A DNA stretch of 6,397 nucleotides from an uncultured Ruminococcus sp. (lineage in GTDB: Bacteria > Bacillota > Clostridia > Oscillospirales > Acutalibacteraceae): assembly GCA_902802975.1 (NCBI GenBank), contig CADCOF010000057.1, forward strand, positions 1 to 6,397. Direction: 5' to 3'. Position 1 is the stretch's first letter. Every line of letters starts with the position of its first letter. Below the pieces are notes generated by a model. That model did not search any database and was not told the origin of the DNA. It saw only the letters and a program-made list of their open reading frames with translations. The translations under genes were made by a program, and so were the position numbers. Positions 1 to 6,249 of this stretch are shown in pieces.

Positions 1-147
1 AACGGCTCCCAGCCGTCGGGGACGGTTCCCAACCGCCGTAAGGCGGTGGAGGGGTTCATGCTCAGAACTTTTGGCACAGTCTGAATGCGCAATTTGCTCA
101 TTTATAGCAATTAGCTTGTACGCGAACTTCGCATGGCCGCCGGGCGG
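1..147. repeat. Palindrome-dense intergenic repeat block, left edge
   Basis: This stretch is almost entirely short inverted repeats. They are ACGGCT-ccc-AGCCGT (2-16), CGGTT-ccc-AACCG (23-35), ACCGCC-gtaa-GGCGGT (32-47), TTGCT-N7-AGCAA (94-110), GCGAA-c-TTCGC (122-132) and CCGCC-g-GGCGG (137-147). The second and third share ACCG, so they could not both form. None is followed by a T-tract on either strand, so they do not look like ordinary intrinsic terminators. The block covers the last codons and stop of the neighbouring unknown gene. I infer a dispersed, hairpin-forming repeat. Its left boundary lies outside the window and I cannot name the family. Confidence 0.6.
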
Positions 148-860
148 ATTGAGGTGATGTTTTTTATGATAAAATCCTGCATATGACGATCAAACAAAAC
201 TTCGCCGATTTTTTCTTTTGAGTCTATGACTCCGAGATGACTGCCGAGTTTTGAGGCAGAGTAGTAGACGTTTCCGCTGCTGGCGTTTATTTTGTCTATC
301 ATTTGTATTCTCACAAGATAATTTATTACATCGCTTGATTGAAGTTTCATAAAATACGCGGTGTCCACGAGCGCATTGATTCTTTCGGTGAATTCTTCGG
401 GAGTGATAGGTTCATCTGAATATTTGAATTGATCGAGAACATCTTCGCTAACCGAAAAAGGAGCTTTTTCCAGCTTGATTTTTTTCATCAGATCAGATAC
501 ATACATAAAGCAAAGTCTTAGCTTTTTGTCATTCGCAGGCGATGTTTTTTCAACCTGTTTTCCCGAAACGGGGTCAACACCTTTTCCCAAAAGCGACATG
601 TAATCAGACGCGCGGGAAATAATCAAAGCTTCGTTTTTGAGATTCGGCGTACATGGAATATGAAGTACACCGTCATATTCACAGTCAGGTAAATTCGCCG
701 CAACACGCGAAAGCAACTCGGCGGTAAATTCAAAGCAGCGATTAACACGCACACTGCAAATTGTCAGGTCATCCGTTTTATTATCCGTAATAGGATCAAC
801 GCCGCTGTGCAAATTTATCAAATAATCACGCGCGTGATTTACGATCCTTATGTTTTCCAT
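111..860 (-). CDS. Hypothetical protein with duplicated DY-GVDP motif
   Basis: A 249-aa protein of unknown function. It has no signal peptide or membrane segment, so it is probably cytoplasmic. It contains two copies of one module, about 74-75 residues apart. Copy one (about residues 10-50) has A-R-D-Y, G-V-D-P and R-C-F followed by a helix. Copy two (about 84-125) has A-S-D-Y, G-V-D-P, L-C-F-M-Y and D-L-M. From memory, similar DY...G-DP...R-F modules recur in clostridial proteins of unclear role; I cannot confirm this here. Residues 150-235 are mixed helical with no motif I recognise. ATG at 860 is preferred over an upstream in-frame GTG at 866: GAGG at 871-874 is 10 nt from the ATG but only 4 nt from the GTG. 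The last eleven residues, from Arg239, are encoded by the palindromic repeat block, so the original C-terminus may have been different. No clear promoter of its own was seen; read-through from the efflux operon is possible. Confidence 0.75.
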   Translation of the reverse strand: MENIRIVNHARDYLINLHSGVDPITDNKTDDLTICSVRVNRCFEFTAELLSRVAANLPDCEYDGVLHIPCTPNLKNEALIISRASDYMSLLGKGVDPVSGKQVEKTSPANDKKLRLCFMYVSDLMKKIKLEKAPFSVSEDVLDQFKYSDEPITPEEFTERINALVDTAYFMKLQSSDVINYLVRIQMIDKINASSGNVYYSASKLGSHLGVIDSKEKIGEVLFDRHMQDFIIKNITSIRPAAMRSSRTS

Positions 861-870
861 ATACACAATA

Positions 871-874
871 CCTC
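871..874 (-). promoter_or_regulatory. Ribosome binding site of the unknown gene
   Basis: GAGG on the minus strand lies 10 nt before the ATG at 860 and 4 nt before an alternative GTG at 866. The spacing is slightly long for the ATG but too short for the GTG, which supports the 249-aa start. It is a weaker site than those of the efflux operon. Confidence 0.5.
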
Positions 875-910
875 ATTATCGATCTTTTATTTCGAATTTT
901 CATGTTCTTC

Positions 911-1104
911 TGCGGGCGGCATGCTGCCGCTCCCAATACGCACACGCGCTTTATGAAAACATAGGCATTCTCACCTGCGCCCAACTTATAAGTAGCAAAC
1001 GCGGCGAAGACTAACGTTAACAATACAGCCCGCCGGAATTGGGAGCGGCGGCACGCCGCCGGAACTGGGTGCGGCGGCACGCCGCCCGGCGGTACGCCGC
1101 CCAC
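911..1104. repeat. GC-rich inverted-repeat element between permease and unknown gene
   Basis: This block fills most of the 244-nt gap between the two coding regions and starts exactly one base after the permease stop. Near its ends are inverted copies of one sequence: 914-937 read on the minus strand and 1038-1060 read on the plus strand both begin ATTGGGAGCGGC and agree at about 21 of 23 positions. The roughly 100-nt core between them holds the perfect palindromes ACTTATAAGT (984-993) and TAACGTTA (1012-1019). The right side carries three 14-nt palindromes of the GGCGGC-AC-GCCGCC type, at 1047-1060, 1073-1086 and 1088-1101. The layout resembles a small non-coding mobile repeat (MITE-like) or a dispersed hairpin repeat. 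It encodes no convincing protein; the open frames across it are low-complexity Gly/Pro/Ala/Arg translations of the repeats. No T-tract follows the hairpins, so a canonical terminator is not supported. Confidence 0.55.
1035..1086. repeat. Two-copy 26-bp tandem repeat
   Basis: Two adjacent 26-bp units (1035-1060 and 1061-1086) match at 24 of 26 positions. Each begins GGAAYTGGGW and ends in the palindrome GGCGGCACGCCGCC. A partial third unit, only the palindrome with one C-to-T change (1088-1101), follows and touches the permease stop codon. Confidence 0.8.
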
Positions 1105-2358
1105 CTATTCGTAGCGGAGGGCTTCTATGGGGTCTAGTCTGGAGGCTTTGATGGAGGGAACGAGACCGAAGATGATTCCGATACACATAGAGAAGGAAAC
1201 GGAAATAACTATGGAAGAAACGCTGATGGGGGCGGGGATATAGGCAAAGATGGAAATGACCTTTGCAATTCCGATACCAAGCAGCACACCGATAAGACCG
1301 CCCAAAGCGGAAAGAACCGCAGACTCCGTGAGGAATTGCCCCAAGATCACTCTGCGCTTTGCACCGAGAGCCTTTTTCAGACCAATCTCCCTTGTCCTTT
1401 CTGTTACAGATACCAGCATTATGTTCATGATACCAATACCGCCTACAATCAGCGATATGCTCGCAATGCCGCCCAAAAGCAGCGACATCATCGATACAGT
1501 CTGATTAAGATAATTAGACATCTCTTCAAGCATTGATGACTTGTACGTTACCATCGTTGTATCAATGTATGAGTCAAGTATCTCACCCGCTTCAGTAGTT
1601 GCCGCTACTGTCAGATCAGGGTCTGATATTTTCAGCGACAATATCTGTATATCGTCATATCCCTGAAGATTAGGCCATGCAGACATCGGAACAAATATAG
1701 AAGACTGCATGCCAATCTGAGTTTGAAGATCGTTTATAGAGTTGATCTTTCTTTCGTCTATCGGCTTCATCACTACGCCGACAACCGTAAACAGATCGCT
1801 GTCAATTTGTACTGTTTTTCCGATAGGGTTATTGTTGTTAAACATTACAGTAGCACATTGATTGTCAATTACAACAACATTATTTGAGTTCTTTACATCG
1901 TTTTCCGTAATCAGTCTGCCGGATACCACATGGTAACTTGACGCTTCAAAATAATCTGCGTCTACACCATATGTAAATATATTTATAGAATGACCTTGAT
2001 AAATAAGACTGCTGTACATGTTAACATACGCCCTTGCTGCACTGCCTATACCATTTACACGCTGTACCTGCTTGAGAGCGTCGTCAGAAATGACGTTAAC
2101 TCCTTCAACAGTTCCGTAATCGGACACACTGTATTCCATCGACCAAAAGTCCATAGTTGACTGCGCCGCATACGGCTTAAGATCGATTGTTGAAGTTGTT
2201 CCGATATACTCTGACTTCATCTGTTCACTGACGCCGTTAATCAGCGACACAATCGCTATTATAGCGGCTATACCGATAACAATACCAAGCATCGTGAGCG
2301 CGGAACGCATTTTATGTGATAATATGCCTCGAAATGAGAGGCGCAAATTTTCAAACAT
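1105..2358 (-). CDS. MacB/FtsX-type ABC transporter permease
   Basis: A 417-aa integral membrane permease and the last gene of the efflux operon. It has the classic MacB layout. A short cytoplasmic N-terminal segment (with RGILSHKMRSALTMLGIVIG) leads into TM1 (about 21-43). A large extracytoplasmic domain of about 245 residues (44-287) follows. Three membrane helices then come close together (about 288-313, 345-372, 380-403). The cytoplasmic loop between TM2 and TM3 carries the hallmark TERTREIGLKKALGAKRR (319-336), which couples to the ATPase in this family. The end, SRLDPIEALRYE, is the standard family C-terminus, so the gene is complete despite the repeat abutting its stop. Family members use ATP to drive mechanical movement of the extracytoplasmic domain, and many export peptides, antibiotics or lipoproteins. 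AGGAG at 2366-2370 lies 7 nt before the ATG, and the gap to the preceding gene is 18 nt. The separate ATPase and single permease resemble Bacillus YknYZ more than the fused E. coli MacB. The substrate is unknown. Confidence 0.93.
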   Translation of the reverse strand: MFENLRLSFRGILSHKMRSALTMLGIVIGIAAIIAIVSLINGVSEQMKSEYIGTTSTIDLKPYAAQSTMDFWSMEYSVSDYGTVEGVNVISDDALKQVQRVNGIGSAARAYVNMYSSLIYQGHSINIFTYGVDADYFEASSYHVVSGRLITENDVKNSNNVVVIDNQCATVMFNNNNPIGKTVQIDSDLFTVVGVVMKPIDERKINSINDLQTQIGMQSSIFVPMSAWPNLQGYDDIQILSLKISDPDLTVAATTEAGEILDSYIDTTMVTYKSSMLEEMSNYLNQTVSMMSLLLGGIASISLIVGGIGIMNIMLVSVTERTREIGLKKALGAKRRVILGQFLTESAVLSALGGLIGVLLGIGIAKVISIFAYIPAPISVSSIVISVSFSMCIGIIFGLVPSIKASRLDPIEALRYE

Positions 2359-2376
2359 ACTGTCTCTCCTTTCGCA

Positions 2377-4260
2377 TCAGAAGAATCCGCCATAGCACAT
2401 GGTGTTGTAGTCGGTCTCCTTCGTCTTTGCCCCCTCAACCGCTTTACCGTAAGGAAATGCAATAAAGTCGGTCTTTTTCAGTCCGTCTACTATTTCGGTT
2501 GTGTTCAGGTTGGCATCGCCTATGGTCACATATTGCTTTTTCAGAACACCGCTGCCGTTATCCATCATAACATACGCTCTGCCGGCTTCTCTCCTGACAA
2601 GTGCCGACGGCAGCACTATGCCTTTCTCTTTGTTTTCATTGGGATGTATTTCTATCATAAACGTTGAATCCATTGATGTCTCTATATTATTGTTCAAAAC
2701 AACCCTGAACTCGTATTGTGATTCAAAACTGTCTTTTGTCGAAACTTCGCTGAGTGACAAAGGCGTATCTCCGATATAACTGATCGTTCCTTCAACAGGG
2801 TCGGAAGGATATGATCTGACTATAACACTCATTCCAACTTCAAGTAAATCTCTGGAGTATTCTCCAACATGAGAGGTCAAAGTCATTCCCTCGGAATTGG
2901 TAATAGTCAAGTACGCGTCTGTCTGCGAAAGATGGAATTTGTCCTTTGCTACGAATGTAACTTCACCGCTTATCGGCGATACCTCGCCGCCTGTTTTTGC
3001 GAGTCTTTTTGCGTTTTTAACTGCAAGCTCTGCCTGACGCTTCTGAAGGTCAAGTGCTGCTTTTTGCTCCTGACGCGATTTTATCATTTCGCGCAGTTCT
3101 TTCAGCGAGTACATATAATTGTCGTTCGCTGTTACAGTGGGCTGCATGTCTCCCTCCGATATGTCAAGATCGCTTGACGCGGGAGTCTGAGGAATTTGCT
3201 CCTGCGGAATTTGCTCCTGCGGAATTTGTGCCTGCTGATTTTGCAACTGCTGCGCGTATTCCGGAGGAAGTTCAAATTCTTCGGGAAGTTCAAATCCTTC
3301 CGGAACAGAACTCATATCGGGATTGTTCGCACCGCCTGAGGCAGATGAACCGCTCAACACAAAACTTGCAAACTCAGCTGATTTACCCGAAAAGCTTATG
3401 TCGCCTGTGGGTGTAATCGTCACGCCGTCACTCAATTTGAAATCCTCGATAGACGACTTATCTATCTTGCTGCTGTCAATAACTCTTGCAAAAAGCGGAT
3501 TGCCCGCTTCATCACACACGTAAAATGCAGCATATGACGCGTCTTTGCTTTCGGCAAACTTTTCCAGCAGCTCCTTTGTTACAACTCCGTCTTCGGTGGA
3601 ATAGAAAATATACGGGTCGTCCAGAGTTCCCTTGCCTGCAAGCGGAACCGAATCCTTCGTAAATTTTTTCGGGAGATTCGCAAGCGGGGTATCGCCTGTT
3701 TGCTTTTTGTCGGTGTCGGTTTCCGGCGTATGCTCTTCGGGCTGCTCCTCAGGCTGCTCCTCGTACGGCGTTTCTTCCTGAACAACGGGCTTGTTTTCGG
3801 ATGGCTGCAAACGTTCGATAATCTTTATCTCATTTTGCAGCATTTCCATATTATTTGTAAGCTTCGTAACAAGCAGCTGTGAGTCCGCCGCCTGATCTTC
3901 CAGATCGTGAATATCGTATTCGATAAGAACATCGCCTTTCTTGACGGTGTCTCCTTTTTTTACATTAACTTTCTTGATAGTCAAAGTGGAGCTGAGCTTA
4001 ACGTCTTCAACGCTGCCCGTCTGAAGTGAAGCGTCATAATAAAGATATGAATCGAAATTTGAGAACACAACATCCATGCTGTTGCCTGCGTTCTGAACAG
4101 TGCAGACAGACACCTTTGTGCTATTTATCAGCGCATATATACCTAAACCCACGCCGCCTATCGCAAATACTGTGAGGAGCATTTTTGCGATGTTGCCGCC
4201 GCTTACAAGCTTCTTCTTTTTGGGCTTTGGTGTGTAATCCTTATTTTTAGTTTTCTTCAT
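2377..4260 (-). CDS. HlyD/MacA-like adaptor with large coiled-coil insert
   Basis: A 627-aa membrane fusion protein (adaptor). After a Lys-rich cytoplasmic start (KKTKNKDYTPKPKKKK) comes one membrane anchor (about 24-46). The first half of a lipoyl/barrel-sandwich domain (about 85-117) contains V-K-K-G-D-T-V-K-K-G-D-V-L. A helix follows (about 118-151), then a second helix (about 384-422), the second lipoyl half (about 425-455, with the S-P-I-S-G-E-V turn) and beta-barrel/membrane-proximal regions to the end. Between the helices, where a MacA hairpin normally has only a tight turn, lie about 230 extra residues. These are an acidic Pro/Glu linker (152-190), a possibly folded part (about 205-292, with GTLDDPYIF and TPTGDISF), and a Gly/Ser then Pro/Gln-rich linker with QEQIP repeats. 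An in-frame GTG at 4269 overlaps the ribosome binding site, so I chose ATG 4260. The start overlaps the ATPase gene by 14 nt, suggesting translational coupling. It is a clear paralogue of the operon's first gene. The function of the insert is unknown. Confidence 0.88.
   Translation of the reverse strand: MKKTKNKDYTPKPKKKKLVSGGNIAKMLLTVFAIGGVGLGIYALINSTKVSVCTVQNAGNSMDVVFSNFDSYLYYDASLQTGSVEDVKLSSTLTIKKVNVKKGDTVKKGDVLIEYDIHDLEDQAADSQLLVTKLTNNMEMLQNEIKIIERLQPSENKPVVQEETPYEEQPEEQPEEHTPETDTDKKQTGDTPLANLPKKFTKDSVPLAGKGTLDDPYIFYSTEDGVVTKELLEKFAESKDASYAAFYVCDEAGNPLFARVIDSSKIDKSSIEDFKLSDGVTITPTGDISFSGKSAEFASFVLSGSSASGGANNPDMSSVPEGFELPEEFELPPEYAQQLQNQQAQIPQEQIPQEQIPQTPASSDLDISEGDMQPTVTANDNYMYSLKELREMIKSRQEQKAALDLQKRQAELAVKNAKRLAKTGGEVSPISGEVTFVAKDKFHLSQTDAYLTITNSEGMTLTSHVGEYSRDLLEVGMSVIVRSYPSDPVEGTISYIGDTPLSLSEVSTKDSFESQYEFRVVLNNNIETSMDSTFMIEIHPNENKEKGIVLPSALVRREAGRAYVMMDNGSGVLKKQYVTIGDANLNTTEIVDGLKKTDFIAFPYGKAVEGAKTKETDYNTMCYGGFF
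3191..3250. repeat. Four 15-bp tandem repeats inside adaptor 2
   Basis: Units of 15 bp at 3191, 3206, 3221 and 3236. The first two are identical, the third differs at two positions and the fourth is divergent. In frame on the minus strand they encode a five-residue Q-x-Q-I-P type repeat (about residues 337-356). The period is a multiple of three, so copy-number changes would keep the reading frame and only alter linker length. Confidence 0.8.
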
Positions 4261-4972
4261 AAACGTCACCTCCGTGCTTGCGGCTGCTTACCTGTGCATA
4301 CTCCTCCTGCGACATGAGCACACCATCGTATATGACCACGATCTTGTCTGCACATTCGGCGACTGATTTTTCGTGAGTGATCATTACAATGGTGGAGCCT
4401 TCTTTGTTGAGCGTTCTGAATATCTCCATTACCTGATCACCCGAATGTGAGTCAAGCGCGCCTGTCGGTTCGTCGGCAAGCAGTATCTTCGGCGAATTTA
4501 CAATAGCTCTCGCAATAGCGACACGCTGTTTCTGACCGCCCGAAAGCTGCGTCGGGAAAAACTTCATTCTGTCTGCAAGCCCCACTCTCTCAAGTGCAGC
4601 TGCCGCAAGCTCTTTGCGAACCTTTTTCTTTACCCCCGCGTACAGCAGCGGCAGTTCGACATTTGCAAGCGCAGTTTCACGCGGCATAAGATTAAAGTTC
4701 TGAAACACAAACCCTATACCTTTGTTGCGAATGCGAGAGAGCTTGTTGTCGTTTTGAGTCGAAACATCAATCCCATCAAACAAATATGTACCCGATGTAG
4801 GGCGGTCGAGAAGACCTATAATATTCATAAGCGTACTTTTTCCGGAACCTGAAGGACCCATTATTGATAAATAATCCTTTTCTTTTACGCCGAGTGATAC
4901 ATCCTTAAGCACCGGCACTTCCATATCGCCTGCGGAGTAGTTTTTGTATATATTGTTAAGTTCCAGTATCAT
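4247..4972 (-). CDS. ABC transporter ATP-binding protein, MacB/LolD type
   Basis: A complete 241-aa nucleotide-binding subunit of the MacB/LolD/SalX family, which powers the operon's permease from the cytoplasmic side. All catalytic motifs are intact: Walker A GPSGSGKST (39-47), Q-loop Gln91 in FVFQNFNLM, signature LSGGQKQR (143-150), Walker B ILLADEP (163-169), D-loop GALD (171-174) and switch His200 in ITHE. The NIIGLLDRPTSG segment after Walker A is typical of this family. ATG at 4972 has GGAGG at 4980-4984, 7 nt upstream, and lies 12 nt after the first adaptor's stop. The 3' end overlaps the second adaptor by 14 nt; the tail after about residue 220 (SQEEYAQVSSRKHGG...) is a variable extension. 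The neighbours make export, coupled to two adaptors, the likely role. The substrate is not indicated. Confidence 0.95.
   Translation of the reverse strand: MILELNNIYKNYSAGDMEVPVLKDVSLGVKEKDYLSIMGPSGSGKSTLMNIIGLLDRPTSGTYLFDGIDVSTQNDNKLSRIRNKGIGFVFQNFNLMPRETALANVELPLLYAGVKKKVRKELAAAALERVGLADRMKFFPTQLSGGQKQRVAIARAIVNSPKILLADEPTGALDSHSGDQVMEIFRTLNKEGSTIVMITHEKSVAECADKIVVIYDGVLMSQEEYAQVSSRKHGGDVYEEN
4269..4273 (-). promoter_or_regulatory. Ribosome binding site of adaptor 2, decides the start
   Basis: GGAGG on the minus strand lies 8 nt before ATG 4260. The possible GTG start at 4269 shares its first base with this site, so it cannot be used with it. The site lies inside the ATPase coding region, so ribosomes finishing the ATPase could re-initiate here. 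Confidence 0.85.
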
Positions 4973-4984
4973 ACAAATTCCTCC

Positions 4985-6124
4985 TTACTCCTCAGCGTAA
5001 TCCATTAACTTTTGTGTCTTCATACCTTCCTCTATGTAATAATCGGGGTATGCGATATAATCATCTTCAGTCAAACCGCCTGTTACTTCATAGCCGAATC
5101 TCTTGTCATCATATTCGCCGAGAGTAATGCTGCGCTTCGTGATAATGCCGTTTTCCTCCACCCAAACGGAAGGTGAAGTGTCTGCGTCCATAACAAATGA
5201 ATCCGGCAGGAAAAGCGCATTGGGGGCAATTGTTTCCTCAACGTATTCCTCAACAGTGACATGCTGACCCATCAAAAGTCCGCTGGAATTTTCAATTGCA
5301 ATATAAACGGGGTAACGCGTAGGCTGCTGTATCTGACCGGCAATGATAGTGTCGTTGGCCGATGACTTAATGGGCTTGCTGGTTTCAATGCTTGTAACTT
5401 TGCCCTTCCAAGTGAGCGTTTCGTCCATTCTTGAGCGGATAGTAATCTCCTCGTCAACGAAGAAATCCTGAATGTGATTTTCACTGACAGTTGCATTGAT
5501 TCTGAAATCGCCAAGCGAAACGATTGTGATATAAGAATCGCCTGTGGGGTCTCCAACAGACTTGACCGTACCGTCGGCAGATGATTTTACAACGGCGTTC
5601 TTGATGGAGTTTTCGGTTTGAGTAATAGTTTTCTCAAGCGTGCTTAAACTATATTCCGCTTTTTTGAGACTGAGCTTTTCTTCTTCAAGGCGGTTTTCAA
5701 GTGCCAAGCGAGTATTGCGCGTCTGAGCCTTTTTGATCTCCTTCTCAAGGTTCTCGATCACGAGCTTGACGCTTTTGACGTTGTTCTGTGCTTCTTCCTT
5801 GTCAAGTCTGCTGCGGTCTAACGTATACTGCATATCCTCAATGTCGTACTCAAAAAGAACATCGCCTTTTTTAACAACGTCGCCTGCTTTAACGGCAACG
5901 CGCTTGATCTTCTTTTCGGGGTCTGCGTCGATCTTGACTTCACTCTGCGTTTCCACGACTCCGCTGTAGCGATTTGAAACAAAAGGAGATGCGCCGCCCA
6001 TGTCTCCGACATTTGAAACAAAGACAGTATCGGCAGCAACGCTTCCGACAAACGTGTTGTATGCAAACCAGCCTCCGCCGGCAAGCAGTGCAATAATGAT
6101 GACTGTGATGAGTACTTTCTTCAT
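4985..6124 (-). CDS. HlyD/MacA-like membrane fusion adaptor
   Basis: A 379-aa adaptor and the first gene of the operon. It is about the usual length of MacA-type proteins. The N-terminus (MKKVLITVIIIALLAGGGWF) forms one membrane anchor with no lipobox cysteine, so it should stay anchored with the rest outside. Domains in order are the first lipoyl half (about 53-95, with V-K-A-G-D-V-V-K-K-G-D-V-L-F-E-Y-D), an uninterrupted charged coiled-coil hairpin (about 97-176), the second lipoyl half (about 177-205, with S-S-A-D-G-T-V), a beta-barrel (about 206-295) and a membrane-proximal domain ending in DYIAYPDYYIEEGMKT. In this family the adaptors form a ring on the permease's outer domain; with no outer membrane expected here, a TolC partner is unlikely. 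ATG 6124 is chosen over the in-frame GTG at 6139, which overlaps the ribosome binding site. It is a paralogue of the longer adaptor two genes downstream. Confidence 0.92.
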   Translation of the reverse strand: MKKVLITVIIIALLAGGGWFAYNTFVGSVAADTVFVSNVGDMGGASPFVSNRYSGVVETQSEVKIDADPEKKIKRVAVKAGDVVKKGDVLFEYDIEDMQYTLDRSRLDKEEAQNNVKSVKLVIENLEKEIKKAQTRNTRLALENRLEEEKLSLKKAEYSLSTLEKTITQTENSIKNAVVKSSADGTVKSVGDPTGDSYITIVSLGDFRINATVSENHIQDFFVDEEITIRSRMDETLTWKGKVTSIETSKPIKSSANDTIIAGQIQQPTRYPVYIAIENSSGLLMGQHVTVEEYVEETIAPNALFLPDSFVMDADTSPSVWVEENGIITKRSITLGEYDDKRFGYEVTGGLTEDDYIAYPDYYIEEGMKTQKLMDYAEE

Positions 6125-6132
6125 CTGATATA

Positions 6133-6137
6133 CCTCC
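6133..6137 (-). promoter_or_regulatory. Ribosome binding site of adaptor 1, decides the start
   Basis: GGAGG on the minus strand lies 8 nt before ATG 6124. The in-frame GTG at 6137-6139 overlaps this site, so the longer 384-aa reading is unlikely; the 379-aa form starting MKK also gives a proper membrane anchor. Confidence 0.88.
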
Positions 6138-6150
6138 ACTTTGTATTATA

Positions 6151-6173
6151 GTGTGTGATACAATTATACACAC
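6151..6173. promoter_or_regulatory. Operator-like inverted repeat over the -10 box
   Basis: On the plus strand GTGTGT(g)AT and ATACACAC form an 8-bp inverted repeat with one bulged G and a 6-nt centre (ACAATT). It covers the -10 box and the expected transcription start (near 6156). The transcript would begin inside one arm, so an RNA hairpin could not form; a DNA-binding repressor site is the better reading. A second, simpler inverted repeat TTGTAT-N11-ATACAA (6141-6163) overlaps it. No regulator gene is in the window. GntR/YtrA-type regulators often control such ABC operons, but that link is only a guess. Confidence 0.45.
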
Positions 6174-6191
6174 AATGGGCTACAAAGTCAA
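6163..6191 (-). promoter_or_regulatory. SigA-type promoter of the efflux operon
   Basis: On the minus strand, -35 TTGACT (6186-6191) and a perfect -10 TATAAT (6163-6168) are separated by exactly 17 bp. Transcription should start near 6156, giving a short leader of about 30 nt before ATG 6124. This is the only strong promoter seen and it probably drives all four efflux genes. Confidence 0.85.
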
Positions 6192-6228
6192 TACATTTGT
6201 GGAATATTTTTTTCTTTGTAATTATTTA

Positions 6229-6249
6229 ACAAAATTCGGCATACGCCGA
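6229..6249 (-). terminator. Weak terminator-like hairpin upstream of the operon
   Basis: On the minus strand TCGGC-GTAT-GCCGA (6236-6249) is followed by ATTTTGTT. The stem has only 5 bp and the T-tract is interrupted, so termination would be weak. It might insulate the operon from transcription entering from beyond the right edge. Confidence 0.3.

Noticed and set aside
32..47. ACCGCC-gtaa-GGCGGT hairpin as a terminator for the unknown gene
   Set aside because: No run of T follows it on either strand.
1..60. Short regular hairpins considered as a CRISPR array
   Set aside because: Units are only about 20 bp, palindromic and contiguous, with no unique spacers of constant length.
875..903. Possible promoter for the unknown gene (ATGAAA, 17 bp, GATAAT)
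   Set aside because: Transcription would start about at or after the ribosome binding site, leaving the gene without it; the -35 match is poor.
826..1104. 92-codon minus-strand open frame across the intergenic gap
   Set aside because: It is built from the GC palindromes (Gly-Gly-Val-Pro-Pro repeats), lacks a ribosome binding site and overlaps the start of the unknown gene.
3054..3416. Plus-strand frame of 120 codons inside adaptor 2
   Set aside because: It mirrors the repetitive, GC-skewed codons of the linker on the opposite strand, has no ribosome binding site and shows no protein-like pattern.
4985..6139. 384-aa reading of adaptor 1 and 630-aa reading of adaptor 2 from GTG starts
   Set aside because: Both GTG codons overlap the GGAGG ribosome binding site; the downstream ATG codons have ideal 8-nt spacing.
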